64,000 nt of DNA from Candidatus Peribacteria bacterium. GTDB lineage: Bacteria > Patescibacteriota > Gracilibacteria > UBA1369 > 2-02-FULL-48-14. Made by a program: the position numbers and the translations under genes. Positions 39,301 through 49,428 of this stretch are shown here, one piece after another. The notes beneath the pieces are model-generated. The model worked only from the letters and a program-made list of their open reading frames with translations. It was not told the origin of the DNA and did no database searches. Numbering within the stretch: position 1 is the first letter of the stretch; each line of letters begins with the position of its first letter. Location of the stretch: the NCBI GenBank assembly GCA_943357175.1, contig CALRGE010000003.1:1-64000 (forward strand), read 5' to 3'.

Positions 39301-40688
39301 CTTTTGATGTCGTGAAATTCATAGATGTGCGGTTCAATTTTAACCAAATCGCCATTTTTTGCACCTATTTTTTTCAACTCATTGAAAATCTTCATTTTTT
39401 GCAATACATCTTCAACTCTTGCCACACCATCATCTTGATCAGTATTAGTCATTCTAGAAATTTGTTGAATTCTCTTACCAGTAACCTCGAAAATTGTTCT
39501 TTCAGGCAAAACTTCAGGTGGAATTAACATACCAACAATTGGCTTTTGAAATCCATCAAGCTTCACGGAATACATTTTTTTAACAGTGAATGAATGTTCA
39601 TCAATATGTAATCCTGGTGTGTAATCATGATATTCAGATGCTTCAACAGGAATTTCTTTAGTTTTCCCTTTTTTCTGAAGCATTTTAAATAAATCAAAAG
39701 CAAGTTTATCAAGATTCTCTCCGCTAACTGCAGAAATAAATTTTAATTTTAATTTCATTTTAGGAAATTTCTCAAGAAAATCTTCTTTCAAAGTTTTTCT
39801 ATCCTCATCAGATAATGCATCAATTTTATTAACACAAACGATAAATTGTTTCTTCAAAAGATTTTTGTCGTATTTAGTTATTTCATTTTGAAGAATTTCA
39901 AATTGCTCAGCGATAGTCTTTTCATCATATGGATATGGATCCAACAAATAAATCAAAGTAGCTGTTCTTGAGATATGACGTAAAAATTTATCACCTAAGC
40001 CCTTCCCTTCAGATGCACCTTCAATAATTCCTGGCATATCAGCAATAACAAAAGTTTGCGCAGAATCACCTCCAAATTTTTTCAAATTCACAACTCCAAG
40101 ATTCGGAACAAGTGTTGTAAATGGATAATCACCAATTTTCGGTTTGGCCTCAGAAAGATGTGAAATCAAAGTCGATTTTCCTGCTGAAGGAAAACCCAAT
40201 AGTCCAACATCAGCAACAATTCTAACCTCAAATTTAACCTTTTTGAGCTCACCAATATCACCTAACTCCGCAAATTTAGGAGCTTGTCTTGTACTTGAAA
40301 CGAAATGTGCATTTCCATATCCACCTCTTCCACCCTGAGAAATCACAAATTGCATTTTATTTTTAATCAAATCAACAATCAAAGTATTGTCATCTTGATT
40401 AATCACAAGTGTTCCAACCGGAACCTTTAAAATTAAATCTATACCATTATGACCAGCACGATTGTTTTTGTGCCCGTCAGTTCCTGGATCAGCCTTATAA
40501 TTTTTTCTACCTTGAAAGTGTTGAAGAGTATTATAGTTCTCATCAGCCTCAAGAATTACTGATCCACCATTACCGCCATCTCCACCGTCAGGAAATCCTT
40601 CATCGATAAACTTTTCTCTGTGAAAACTTATGACACCACAGCCTCCGCGGCCACCCTCAAGCTCGAGGCTTACTTCATCGAAAAACAT
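39297..40688 (-). CDS. obgE: GTPase Obg
   Basis: Gly-rich N-terminal Obg fold, GFPSAGKSTLIS, DMPGIIEGASEGKGLG; C-terminal OCT domain. Confidence 0.95.
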   Translation of the reverse strand: MFFDEVSLELEGGRGGCGVISFHREKFIDEGFPDGGDGGNGGSVILEADENYNTLQHFQGRKNYKADPGTDGHKNNRAGHNGIDLILKVPVGTLVINQDDNTLIVDLIKNKMQFVISQGGRGGYGNAHFVSSTRQAPKFAELGDIGELKKVKFEVRIVADVGLLGFPSAGKSTLISHLSEAKPKIGDYPFTTLVPNLGVVNLKKFGGDSAQTFVIADMPGIIEGASEGKGLGDKFLRHISRTATLIYLLDPYPYDEKTIAEQFEILQNEITKYDKNLLKKQFIVCVNKIDALSDEDRKTLKEDFLEKFPKMKLKLKFISAVSGENLDKLAFDLFKMLQKKGKTKEIPVEASEYHDYTPGLHIDEHSFTVKKMYSVKLDGFQKPIVGMLIPPEVLPERTIFEVTGKRIQQISRMTNTDQDDGVARVEDVLQKMKIFNELKKIGAKNGDLVKIEPHIYEFHDIKR

Positions 40689-40697
40689 ATTTTTAGG

Positions 40698-41450
40698 TTA
40701 TTTGAGTTCAGACTCTATCACAGATTGAAAATGTTCGAAAGACTCAGCACCTAAAACCATTTTTCCATTTATAAAGAAAGTTGGAGTTCCGCCCACACCG
40801 TAACCTCGTGCAGCAGTATAATCATCTGCAACTTCAGATTTCATATCACCATTATCCAAACAAGCAGTGATATCAACACCTATTTTATTTCCGTATCCAA
40901 TGAAAACATCCTTCGCGGATGCATTTCCAGACCATTCTGGAAGACCGCCGAAAATCATGTCATGCATTTTATAATAAGATTCATCTTTTTCTGTTGCAGA
41001 CAAAGATCTAACACATTCTGCTGATTCAGCCGCAAGCCCAGCTTGTGGATGAGAAGGAATTGGGAAATCTCTATAAACAAATTTAACTTTTCCTGTGTCT
41101 ATATATGCAGCTTTAATTTTTAAATATGTACTTGACCAAAAACTATGGCAGTAAGAACATTGATAATCACTGAATTCAATCATTGTTACAGTAGCGGTTG
41201 GACTACCCTGAACAGCGTCATTATCGGCAGATACATTAACAACAGGCAGTTTATCTACATCAAAGACAGGCGGCTCATTTGAAACTTCTGCTGGGTCAAT
41301 TCCCGCGCTGCTTAAAAATGACTTATCTGTGATCAAAAGTCCTATTAACAAACCTATTACAAGAAAACTTACTGAGACCCAAAAAGTTTGGTTATTTTGT
41401 TTAGACATGGTGTGGATTTTAAGTGATTTGATAATATCATATTGTTTCAA
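40698..41450 (-). CDS. Membrane-anchored DsbA-like thioredoxin-fold protein
   Basis: One N-terminal TM; VTMIEFSDYQCSYCHSFW (CSYC active site); GVGGTPTFFING cis-Pro loop; likely start is the internal MSKQNNQTF. Confidence 0.85.
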   Translation of the reverse strand: MKQYDIIKSLKIHTMSKQNNQTFWVSVSFLVIGLLIGLLITDKSFLSSAGIDPAEVSNEPPVFDVDKLPVVNVSADNDAVQGSPTATVTMIEFSDYQCSYCHSFWSSTYLKIKAAYIDTGKVKFVYRDFPIPSHPQAGLAAESAECVRSLSATEKDESYYKMHDMIFGGLPEWSGNASAKDVFIGYGNKIGVDITACLDNGDMKSEVADDYTAARGYGVGGTPTFFINGKMVLGAESFEHFQSVIESELK

Positions 41451-41468
41451 ATCAACAAATGGTATAAT
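41442..41468 (+). promoter_or_regulatory. Putative tRNA promoter TTGTTT-15-TATAAT
   Basis: Consensus -10 about 11 nt upstream of the mature tRNA 5' end; short spacer. Confidence 0.45.
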
Positions 41469-41478
41469 TTTTGTCCGC

Positions 41479-41565
41479 GCCGGAGTGGCGGAACTGGCAG
41501 ACGCGCGAGACTCAAAATCTCGTTTCCCTCGGGAAGTGTGGGTTCGACCCCCACCTTCGGCACCA
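41479..41565 (+). tRNA. tRNA-Leu (anticodon CAA) with encoded CCA
   Basis: Acceptor GCCGGAG/CTTCGGC, anticodon stem CGAGA/TCTCG with loop CTCAAAA, long variable arm, GGTTCGACC T-loop, 3' ACCA. Confidence 0.95.
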
Positions 41566-41583
41566 AATTTTTAATCACATTTC

Positions 41584-42141
41584 ATGAAAAAAACATTATC
41601 ATTAGGCTTGATTGCTATTTCTATTCTCTTCATTTCTTGTGAAAAAGAAGTAGACATAAACACTATAAATGAAATTGAAAACATTGAATCTACTGGCAAA
41701 ATTGCAGATGAAATAAATATGGAAGAAGAACCAGTAAAAGAGGAAAAGAAAATTATAATTGAAGAAAAAGTGGAGATATTGCCAGAAACAACTACTGCAA
41801 CAAAAACTGAGGAAACAAAAGTTGATGATAGTAAAAACGAGGAGACAATCTCAACACCTGTGAGCACTATAAAAAACTTCTCAATCACAGCACAACAGTG
41901 GTCATTTTCACCAGCTACAATTACCGTGAATAACGGAGATACAGTTAAACTTTCAATAAAAAGTACAGATGTAGATCATGGATTTTTCCTTGCTGATTTT
42001 GGAGTAAGTGAAACATTGAAAGCTGGAACAACAACAAACGTAAGTTTTATTGCAAACAAATCAGGTACATTCTCATTTTCATGCAGTGTTTTCTGCGGAA
42101 GCAGTCACTCAAGCATGGTTGGAACATTGATTGTTAAATAA
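41584..42141 (+). CDS. Lipoprotein with C-terminal CuA-type cupredoxin domain (COX2-like)
   Basis: Lipobox ILFISC; VDHGFFL...CSVFCGSSHSSM = CxxxCxxxHxxM. Confidence 0.85.
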   Translation: MKKTLSLGLIAISILFISCEKEVDINTINEIENIESTGKIADEINMEEEPVKEEKKIIIEEKVEILPETTTATKTEETKVDDSKNEETISTPVSTIKNFSITAQQWSFSPATITVNNGDTVKLSIKSTDVDHGFFLADFGVSETLKAGTTTNVSFIANKSGTFSFSCSVFCGSSHSSMVGTLIVK

Positions 42142-42580
42142 GCTGCTTTTCAACCATCTTTTTTACTACTGAGCCATCAGTTTTTCCTTTGAGCTTATTC
42201 ATAACTGCACCCATCAGTTTACCCATACCACTTTTATCTGTAACAGACATTTCAAGCATAGTTTCTTTCACAACAGTCTCTACTTCAGCTTCACTCATTT
42301 GAGCTGGCAAATAAGCCTGTAGAATTGTCATTTCTAATTCTTCTTTTGCAGCAAGTTCTGGTCTATTTCCTGCAATAAATTGAGAATGAGAATCTTTTCT
42401 TTGTTTCAACATTCTTCTAATTGAATCAAGAATAATTTCTTCATTAATTTCACGTCCGCTACCATCAGTTTCAACTTTCATCAATTCTGCCTTAAGCATT
42501 CTAATAACTGAAGTTTTAAGCTCATCTTTTGCGAGCATTGATTGTTTTAAATCGTCAACGATTTTTTCTTTAGTAAGCAT
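42134..42580 (-). CDS. GatB/YqeY domain-containing protein
   Basis: DDLKQSMLAKDELKTSVIRMLKAEL...MGKLMGAVMNKLKGKTDGSVVKKMVEKQL. Confidence 0.9.
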   Translation of the reverse strand: MLTKEKIVDDLKQSMLAKDELKTSVIRMLKAELMKVETDGSGREINEEIILDSIRRMLKQRKDSHSQFIAGNRPELAAKEELEMTILQAYLPAQMSEAEVETVVKETMLEMSVTDKSGMGKLMGAVMNKLKGKTDGSVVKKMVEKQLI

Positions 42581-42581
42581 T

Positions 42582-44789
42582 TTATTTTGTTAAGTGTAAA
42601 TGTATTTTCTCCGCAATTTGCATTCCAGTCAATGCCGCGATTTCATCTAAACTTGCAGATTTTATCATTTCAACCGAAGAAAATTTCTTTAAAAGTTTCA
42701 TTTTTGTTTTTTCACCAAGTCCATCAATTTCATCTAATATAGATGATTGATCAGTTTCCTTACGTGAGCTTTTCTGGAAAGTAATTGCAAAACGATGTGC
42801 TTCATCACGAATTCGTCTAAGCAAAAAATTCGCTTGTGAATCCTTATCAATATTCAATGGATACTGCAGTCCCTCTATATAAACCTCCTCTTCCCTCTTT
42901 GCTAAAGATATAATAGGAATTTTCAAATTTAGTTCATCTCTAGCTTTTATTGCAGATGAAAGTTGTCCTTTCCCTCCATCAATTACAATTAAATCCGGTT
43001 TAGATAAGAAAGAAGCATCATTTAGTTTCAATTTATCAAATGCCCATAAATGCTCGCCTTTTACGAACTCATTAAACTCATCAGGAATTTTTTTTATTAT
43101 CTCAAAACCAAGATTTTCTAAATATTCAGATTTTTCCACTGTCGAGATATATGCTCGTTTTACCTTTTTCTTTTCCATTACATATCTCAAAAACAATTTT
43201 TCTACTTCTTTATTTCTATATTTTTCTGGAAAATCAAAGTCTGTTATAAAAATACCCGTTTTTGATGACTCAACTTTCATTTTTGAAATCGATTTTTTAT
43301 TCAAAAAAGCCTCGAATTCTGTATCCGATTTTTTAGTTTTTTTGAAGGTAAATTTTGAATATGTCTTACATAAATATAGAAGTCTTCTAAAAATAACTTC
43401 TTCCATCGATTTAAAATCATCAATTTCACCTTCAGCAAGATTTCTAATCCTAAATTTTCGATAATCAGAAGATTTAGACCTTCCCTTTTCAAAAACAACC
43501 ATTGAAGCAACAGTATTCGTTCCACTTAAATGTGATATATCATAACATTCAATTCTAAATGGATTTTTTTCTAAACCTAAATGCTTTGAAAGCTCAACTA
43601 GAGCAATATTGTCATCATTTGAACTTAGTTCCCATTTAACAATATGCTGTTTTCTAAAGCTTTCGGCATTTTTTTTAGCTAAATCTAACAATGCATGTTT
43701 ATTTCCACGTTGAGGAATGAAAATTCTAATTTTTGAACTACTTAAGTTTTCTATCCATTTATTGAAAAAAGTATCTTGATCAAGCTCAATCGGAATTAAA
43801 ATTTCTCCAGGAAATTGAAGGGCTTTTGAATAATACTCAAATAAAAAACTTTCAAGAATCTCCACAGCATTTTCTTCATCATCTTTTTGATAACCTGGAG
43901 CATCTAAAATAAAATTCTCCTGGTTAATAAGGTGACCTTCACGAACCATAAACAAATTAAAATATGCCTTTTCATTATCAATTACAAATGAAATGACATC
44001 AGAATTATTGTGCTCAGGAGAAGAAATTATTTGCCTCTCACTCAAATCTTTAATTGCATTTAATTTATCTCTTGTTTTTGCAGCCATTTCAAAATTTTTC
44101 TGATTTGCATAAAAAAGCATTTTTTCATTTAGCGCTCCCTCAATTTCTCCTGTTTTTCCTTCAATAAATCTTTCAATCTGAGAAATATTCTTTCTATATT
44201 CTTCTGGAGTAATTTTCGCAATACATGGCCCTTCGCACCTCTTGATATGATAATCCAAGCAAGGATAAGCAATCGTTTTATTCGAAATCTTAACTTGACC
44301 AATATTCAGCCAATTAATTCCCAAGCTACAACTTCTATAATTAAAAATTTTCTGAAGTACATTTAAAATTTTCTCAACCTTATGTGCGGCTGTTTTTGGC
44401 CCATAATATTTCGCCCCGTCTTTCAAAACTTTTCTTACAATTTCTATTCTAGGAAAATCTTCTTTTGTAATTTTTATATAAACAAAATTCTTATCATCTT
44501 TCATCAAAACATTGTATTTTGGCAAATATTCTTTTATCAAATTTGTTTCCAATAAAAGCGCCTCCAAATCTGAACCAACCTCTATCCATTCAATATCAAC
44601 AATTTGTTCAACAAGTTTTTGAGTTCTAATTGGTACATCATTCTGTTTCCGAAAATATGACTTTACTCTTTTATTAAGTGATTTTGCTTTTCCAACATAC
44701 AAAATCTTATCTGAAGAGTCTTTCATTTTATACACCCCGGGTGAATTGGGGATTTTCTTCAAAATTTGCTCAATTTTTTTGTCAGACAT
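42582..44789 (-). CDS. uvrC: Excinuclease ABC subunit C
   Basis: IPNSPGVYKMKDSSDKILYVGKAKSLNKRVKSYF GIY-YIG; ECYDISHLSGTNTVASMVVFEKG; DLIVIDGGKGQL. Confidence 0.95.
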   Translation of the reverse strand: MSDKKIEQILKKIPNSPGVYKMKDSSDKILYVGKAKSLNKRVKSYFRKQNDVPIRTQKLVEQIVDIEWIEVGSDLEALLLETNLIKEYLPKYNVLMKDDKNFVYIKITKEDFPRIEIVRKVLKDGAKYYGPKTAAHKVEKILNVLQKIFNYRSCSLGINWLNIGQVKISNKTIAYPCLDYHIKRCEGPCIAKITPEEYRKNISQIERFIEGKTGEIEGALNEKMLFYANQKNFEMAAKTRDKLNAIKDLSERQIISSPEHNNSDVISFVIDNEKAYFNLFMVREGHLINQENFILDAPGYQKDDEENAVEILESFLFEYYSKALQFPGEILIPIELDQDTFFNKWIENLSSSKIRIFIPQRGNKHALLDLAKKNAESFRKQHIVKWELSSNDDNIALVELSKHLGLEKNPFRIECYDISHLSGTNTVASMVVFEKGRSKSSDYRKFRIRNLAEGEIDDFKSMEEVIFRRLLYLCKTYSKFTFKKTKKSDTEFEAFLNKKSISKMKVESSKTGIFITDFDFPEKYRNKEVEKLFLRYVMEKKKVKRAYISTVEKSEYLENLGFEIIKKIPDEFNEFVKGEHLWAFDKLKLNDASFLSKPDLIVIDGGKGQLSSAIKARDELNLKIPIISLAKREEEVYIEGLQYPLNIDKDSQANFLLRRIRDEAHRFAITFQKSSRKETDQSSILDEIDGLGEKTKMKLLKKFSSVEMIKSASLDEIAALTGMQIAEKIHLHLTK

Positions 44790-44822
44790 AATTCCATGCT
44801 ATTATAATCTAAAAGATGAAAA

Positions 44823-45740
44823 ATGGAATTTTTAAGCAAAAATAAGACATTAGATCAGGCAATTTTAGCAACTTTGTCATATTTTGATATTTTCAAAATA
44901 CCACTTTCTAAATCTGAAATTATAGAAAATTTACTTTTTTTGAAGTCTGATGAAAAGACCGCAGAAAAAGAACTAATAAAGATAAAAAATGAAAATAATT
45001 ATTACTCATTAGATCTTAAAAAATCTGATTACGAAGAAAAATTCGAGAGATCAAAAGAATACTGGAAGAAAGTTGATAGATTCAGATTTTTATTTTCACT
45101 TTGCCCATTCGTAAAATTAGTTTGCGTTTGCAATAGTCTTTGCATAAATGATACAGATGAAAACAGCGATATAGATCTGTTAATTGTCACAAAAAAAGAT
45201 AAGATTTTCTTGGCACGAGTATTTATAACAATTTTAACTTCAATTTTTGGCGTTAGAAGACACGGACTGAAAATTAGAAAAAGATTTTGTTTGAGCTTTT
45301 TTGTAAGTGAATCAAATTTGGACTTCTCAAAAATTGCAATAAAACCTTACGACATCTACTTAGCCTTCTGGATAAAAACTCTAGAACCAATTGCAGGAGA
45401 TTACAAAATCTACGAGAAACTCATCTCTGAGAACAGTAGATTTTTAAGTGAATATTTCGGAAATCCAATTTCAGTAAAAAAAGATCATTTCAAAAAAAGG
45501 AACACTATTCAAAATTGCACAAAAAAACTATTTGAAAAAGTATTTTCACCAAAATTCATAAACTCAAAATGCAGAGAAATTCAGTTAAATCGTGCAAGAA
45601 GTAAAATGGAAACATTATCAAATCAAAGTGGCACAATCATCAACGATGAAATGTTAAAATTTCACGACAACGACATGCGAGAAAAAATTCGCAATAAATG
45701 GGAAGAAAGACTAAGTCTTATCGTGAAACCTACTCTTTAA
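44823..45740 (+). CDS. Nucleotidyltransferase-fold protein
   Basis: SLCINDTDENSDIDLLIVTKK Pol-beta-type NTase motif. Confidence 0.6.
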   Translation: MEFLSKNKTLDQAILATLSYFDIFKIPLSKSEIIENLLFLKSDEKTAEKELIKIKNENNYYSLDLKKSDYEEKFERSKEYWKKVDRFRFLFSLCPFVKLVCVCNSLCINDTDENSDIDLLIVTKKDKIFLARVFITILTSIFGVRRHGLKIRKRFCLSFFVSESNLDFSKIAIKPYDIYLAFWIKTLEPIAGDYKIYEKLISENSRFLSEYFGNPISVKKDHFKKRNTIQNCTKKLFEKVFSPKFINSKCREIQLNRARSKMETLSNQSGTIINDEMLKFHDNDMREKIRNKWEERLSLIVKPTL

Positions 45741-47075
45741 TGATTCACCTGCCTTCCTGAAAAGCAATTTCAATGAAGTTCCTGTAAATCCAAAATGTTC
45801 TCGTAGAGAGTTTTCCAAATATCTTGAATATGAGAAATGCATAATTTCTGGCCATTTACAGTGGAACAAGAATACCGGAGGATTCCTATCAACCTGCTCA
45901 ACACTCAAAATTTCAAATTTACGTTTTCCACGAGTCAAATTGCCTGGATGCTTTTTCAAAGCAGCATCAAGCCAAACACTCAAATCTTGTTTTGGTACTT
46001 CTTTATTTCTCTGTTCATCAATTTCAATTGCTAAATCTAATATTTTATATACGTTTTTCTTGTCTTTAGCAGATGTAAAGACAACCGGAGCCCATGGAAT
46101 ATACGCCATGTCTCTTTTTAAATAGAAAATAGTCTGATTTTCCTTAACTTCCCTTTCCTCGCCTTTCAAAGTATCAATTTTATTAACAACAAGAACCAAA
46201 CCTTTGTTTTGCTCTAGAATGAACTGACTAATATGACAATCTTGATTTGTAACTCCCTCCTCAAAATCAATCAACAAAATACAAATATCAGCCATTTCAA
46301 CCGCCTGCAGCGATCGTAAAGAACTGAATTTCTCTATTCCTGCCTCAATATCACCTCGCCTTCTCAAACCTGCCGTATCAATCAAAACGAAATCCTTTTT
46401 ATCATATTTAAAAGGGATTTCAGTTGAATCTCTTGTTGTACCTGGAATTTCTGAGGTAACAACTTCATTTTTTCCTAATATCGCATTTACCATTGTCGAT
46501 TTACCAACATTTGGACGGCCGACAAAGGCAATTTTGATCCCCTTTACATCATCTTCATTCAAATCTTTCTCAAATTTCAATGCAGTTAACTTTTCCTCAA
46601 TTTTCGATTCAAGATCACCAATACCCATTGAGTGGATTGCAGAAACCGGAAGTGGTTCGCCAAAACCAAGCTGGAACATGTTGAATCTTTGCTCTTCGTA
46701 ACTTGGATTATCACATTTATTTGCAACCAAAATCACTGGTTTCTTTGATTTTCTCAGTAACATTGCAGCATGAAAATCATCAGAAGTTAAATCAACTCTT
46801 ATATCTACAACAAACAAAATCACATCCGCATCATCAATTGCAACTTTGGATTGCTCCTGAACATTCTCTTCAATATCATTTCCGGTTTCAGTTTCAAGTC
46901 CACCAGTATCAACTAAAATCACCTTAAAACCGTTCATATCAAGCTTCCCATAAAGTCGATCTCTAGTTGTTCCAGGAATTTCAGACTCAATTGCATGACG
47001 TTTACCCAAAAACTTATTGAAAATTGTTGATTTTCCAACGTTTGGACGACCGACAATTGCAACTAGTGCAGACAT
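45711..47075 (-). CDS. der: Ribosome assembly GTPase Der (EngA), two G domains
   Basis: VAIVGRPNVGKSTIFNK and IAFVGRPNVGKSTMVNA. Confidence 0.96.
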   Translation of the reverse strand: MSALVAIVGRPNVGKSTIFNKFLGKRHAIESEIPGTTRDRLYGKLDMNGFKVILVDTGGLETETGNDIEENVQEQSKVAIDDADVILFVVDIRVDLTSDDFHAAMLLRKSKKPVILVANKCDNPSYEEQRFNMFQLGFGEPLPVSAIHSMGIGDLESKIEEKLTALKFEKDLNEDDVKGIKIAFVGRPNVGKSTMVNAILGKNEVVTSEIPGTTRDSTEIPFKYDKKDFVLIDTAGLRRRGDIEAGIEKFSSLRSLQAVEMADICILLIDFEEGVTNQDCHISQFILEQNKGLVLVVNKIDTLKGEEREVKENQTIFYLKRDMAYIPWAPVVFTSAKDKKNVYKILDLAIEIDEQRNKEVPKQDLSVWLDAALKKHPGNLTRGKRKFEILSVEQVDRNPPVFLFHCKWPEIMHFSYSRYLENSLREHFGFTGTSLKLLFRKAGESLKSRFHDKT

Positions 47076-47111
47076 AGGTATAAGATAAGGAATAGCAAAG
47101 TAACAGATAAA

Positions 47112-47696
47112 ATGAAAAAACTCAAGCTAGTACTTGTAACTAAGAAGCGTCAACCTGAAGAAATTCAGAAAATTATACAAAAATATAATATAAAAAGAAT
47201 AGCCGAAAACAGATTAGAAGAGGCTATGAGCAAATTTCATTTGCTGCCAAATTTAGAAAAACATTACATCGGTAAACTTCAAACAAGAAAAATCAAAAAA
47301 ATCTGCGAATTATTCGATGTAATTCAAACCGTTGAAAACATTGAACAAGCAGAAAAAATCAACTCTTTCGGTAAGAAAAAGATTATGGTTCAAGTAAATA
47401 TTGCAAATCTACCGCAAAGAAGTGGTGTACAAATTGAAGAAGCCAACTCACTAATTGAAGAAATCAAAAAACTAGAAAATCTTGAATTGATAGGAGTGAT
47501 GGGAATGGCGAGTCAAAATGAAGACCTAGCCAGAAAAGAATTCAAAATTCTAAAGTCATTTCAAGGCAATTTAGAGGAATGCTCGATGGGAATGTCAGAT
47601 GACTTTCAAATCGCAATAGAAGAAGGTTCAACAATGCTCAGACTCGGACGAATTTTATTCGAAGAAAACTTGCCCTCTGAGCTCAAGTATGAGTAA
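47112..47696 (+). CDS. YggS/PLPBP-family PLP homeostasis protein
   Basis: LVLVTKKRQPEEI...IAENRLEEA...HYIGKLQTRKIKKI...SMGMSDDFQIAIEEGSTMLRLGRILF. Confidence 0.9.
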   Translation: MKKLKLVLVTKKRQPEEIQKIIQKYNIKRIAENRLEEAMSKFHLLPNLEKHYIGKLQTRKIKKICELFDVIQTVENIEQAEKINSFGKKKIMVQVNIANLPQRSGVQIEEANSLIEEIKKLENLELIGVMGMASQNEDLARKEFKILKSFQGNLEECSMGMSDDFQIAIEEGSTMLRLGRILFEENLPSELKYE

Positions 47697-47705
47697 ATAT
47701 CAATA

Positions 47706-48200
47706 ATGAAATTTCTCAAACACGCATTCCTCGCACTAACAATTTCAATACTGCTTTTGGGAAACACGGTTTTTGCTGCAGAAACGGATTATAAATCTAG
47801 CAATACAATACTTCCTTCAAATGACTTTGTTGAGGATTCCACTGAGCAGGAGTGCATAAAGAGTATAAAGGAATTAGGTGATGATGATCTAGAAGAATAC
47901 ATGAAAAATGGTGGTGCAGAAGCAAGAGATGGAATTATGGGTTGTGCCATCAAATCCGGCTACATAAAATTCTGGATGATTCCTTACTTTATAAAATACA
48001 TGCTTGAGTGGGTTATTAATTTGGCAGGTCTGATTTCAGTTTTGATGATATTAGTTGGCGCATACTTTTACATTTGGGGTGGAATTTCTGATGATAAAGA
48101 AAAAGGAAAAAAAGTAATTATGTATGCAATTGGCGGCCTAGTTCTAACTACAGTAGCTTGGTTCTTAGTTAACGTTATTTTACTTGCAATTACTGGTTGA
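47706..48200 (+). CDS. Type IV secretion-like pilin/VirB2-like small membrane protein
   Basis: Signal peptide plus two C-terminal TMs separated by GGISDDKEKGKKVIMYAIGGLV. Confidence 0.65.
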   Translation: MKFLKHAFLALTISILLLGNTVFAAETDYKSSNTILPSNDFVEDSTEQECIKSIKELGDDDLEEYMKNGGAEARDGIMGCAIKSGYIKFWMIPYFIKYMLEWVINLAGLISVLMILVGAYFYIWGGISDDKEKGKKVIMYAIGGLVLTTVAWFLVNVILLAITG

Positions 48201-49428
48201 TATGAAAAAAATGTTTGGATTTAATAAATTTTTAAAAAGTACTGGAGAAAATGTTGTTAAACTTAAACATAAAGTTGAAGAGCTTAAAAAGAAACAACAA
48301 GAGATTTATGAAAAATCGATACCAGAACCACACAAACCAAAACTTGAAAAACATGAGAGTATACTAATTGAATTTTCATTATTAAGTGTAACAAAAGCTA
48401 CACTTGTCGTAATCGGCTTGGTAATTTTGACTCAATTTCTAAGTGAAATTTCTGAAATTTTACTTATATTTTTTATTGCATATTTATTCTCAGCAGCCTT
48501 ACATCCAACTGTAAAAAGTTTGGAAAGATATAGAATACCAAAAGCCGTTTCTATTATCTTAATTTACATTCTTTTATTATTACTACTTGGTTTCTTTATC
48601 ACACAACTTGTTCCTTTAATCGCGATTCAAATCATTGAACTAGCAAGGAATTTAAGTCAAATTGTTAGTAGTATTGATACAACTGGCACTAATAGTGACA
48701 ATTTTATTGTCCAACAAATTAAGCCATTTATTGATAGTTTTGCTAAAGATATTAATAAAGATCTAATCATAAATGAAGCTAAACAATATTTAGAAAGTAT
48801 AGGAACTCAACTTCAATCATTTGCAGGCAATACCTTTGCTGTAATTAAAACTGTATTCCAAGGCCTACTAAATTTTGTTCTAGTATTGATTCTAACTTTC
48901 TTTTTAACAATCGAAGAGAAAGGTGTAAATAATTTTTTCATATCACTCTTCCCTTCAAAACACGGTCAATACATAATTGAAAAAATTGAAACGGTAAAAC
49001 AAAAAGTCGGATTCTGGTTAAGAGGAATAGTTACTATGATGGTAATAATGTTTAGTTTAACACTAACTGGACTATTAATTTTAGGCGTAGATTATGCATT
49101 AACATTAGCAATGATGATTGGTATTGCTGAACTCATTCCAGTTGTTGGTGTAATACTATCTTCAATTGCGGCAATTTTAGTAGCTTTCAATCAATCTCCA
49201 TGGCTTGGAGTATGGGTTTTGGGATTGTATATTCTTTTACAACAACTTGAAGGACATATAATTGTTCCACTAGTAATGCGTAAAGCTGTGGGTCTAAGTC
49301 CGATAGTAATTATACTATCAATGCTTGTGGGATTCACAACACTTGGAATTTTGGGAATGATTATTGCTATTCCTGTTGCAACATCACTTTCTATTTTCGT
49401 TATTGATTACACGGGTAAAGAAAAGTAG
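48184..49428 (+). CDS. AI-2E family transporter
   Basis: Multi-TM; ELIPVVGVILSSIAAILVAF, EGHIIVPLVMRKAVGLSPIVIILSMLVGF. Confidence 0.9.
   Translation: MQLLVDMKKMFGFNKFLKSTGENVVKLKHKVEELKKKQQEIYEKSIPEPHKPKLEKHESILIEFSLLSVTKATLVVIGLVILTQFLSEISEILLIFFIAYLFSAALHPTVKSLERYRIPKAVSIILIYILLLLLLGFFITQLVPLIAIQIIELARNLSQIVSSIDTTGTNSDNFIVQQIKPFIDSFAKDINKDLIINEAKQYLESIGTQLQSFAGNTFAVIKTVFQGLLNFVLVLILTFFLTIEEKGVNNFFISLFPSKHGQYIIEKIETVKQKVGFWLRGIVTMMVIMFSLTLTGLLILGVDYALTLAMMIGIAELIPVVGVILSSIAAILVAFNQSPWLGVWVLGLYILLQQLEGHIIVPLVMRKAVGLSPIVIILSMLVGFTTLGILGMIIAIPVATSLSIFVIDYTGKEK

Noticed and set aside
41442-41642. ORFs 41329..41574 and 41442..41642 across the tRNA
   Set aside because: Translations run through the tRNA-Leu gene (e.g. 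GVAELADARDSKSRFPREVWVRPPPSAP is a well-known tRNA-Leu read-through artefact)
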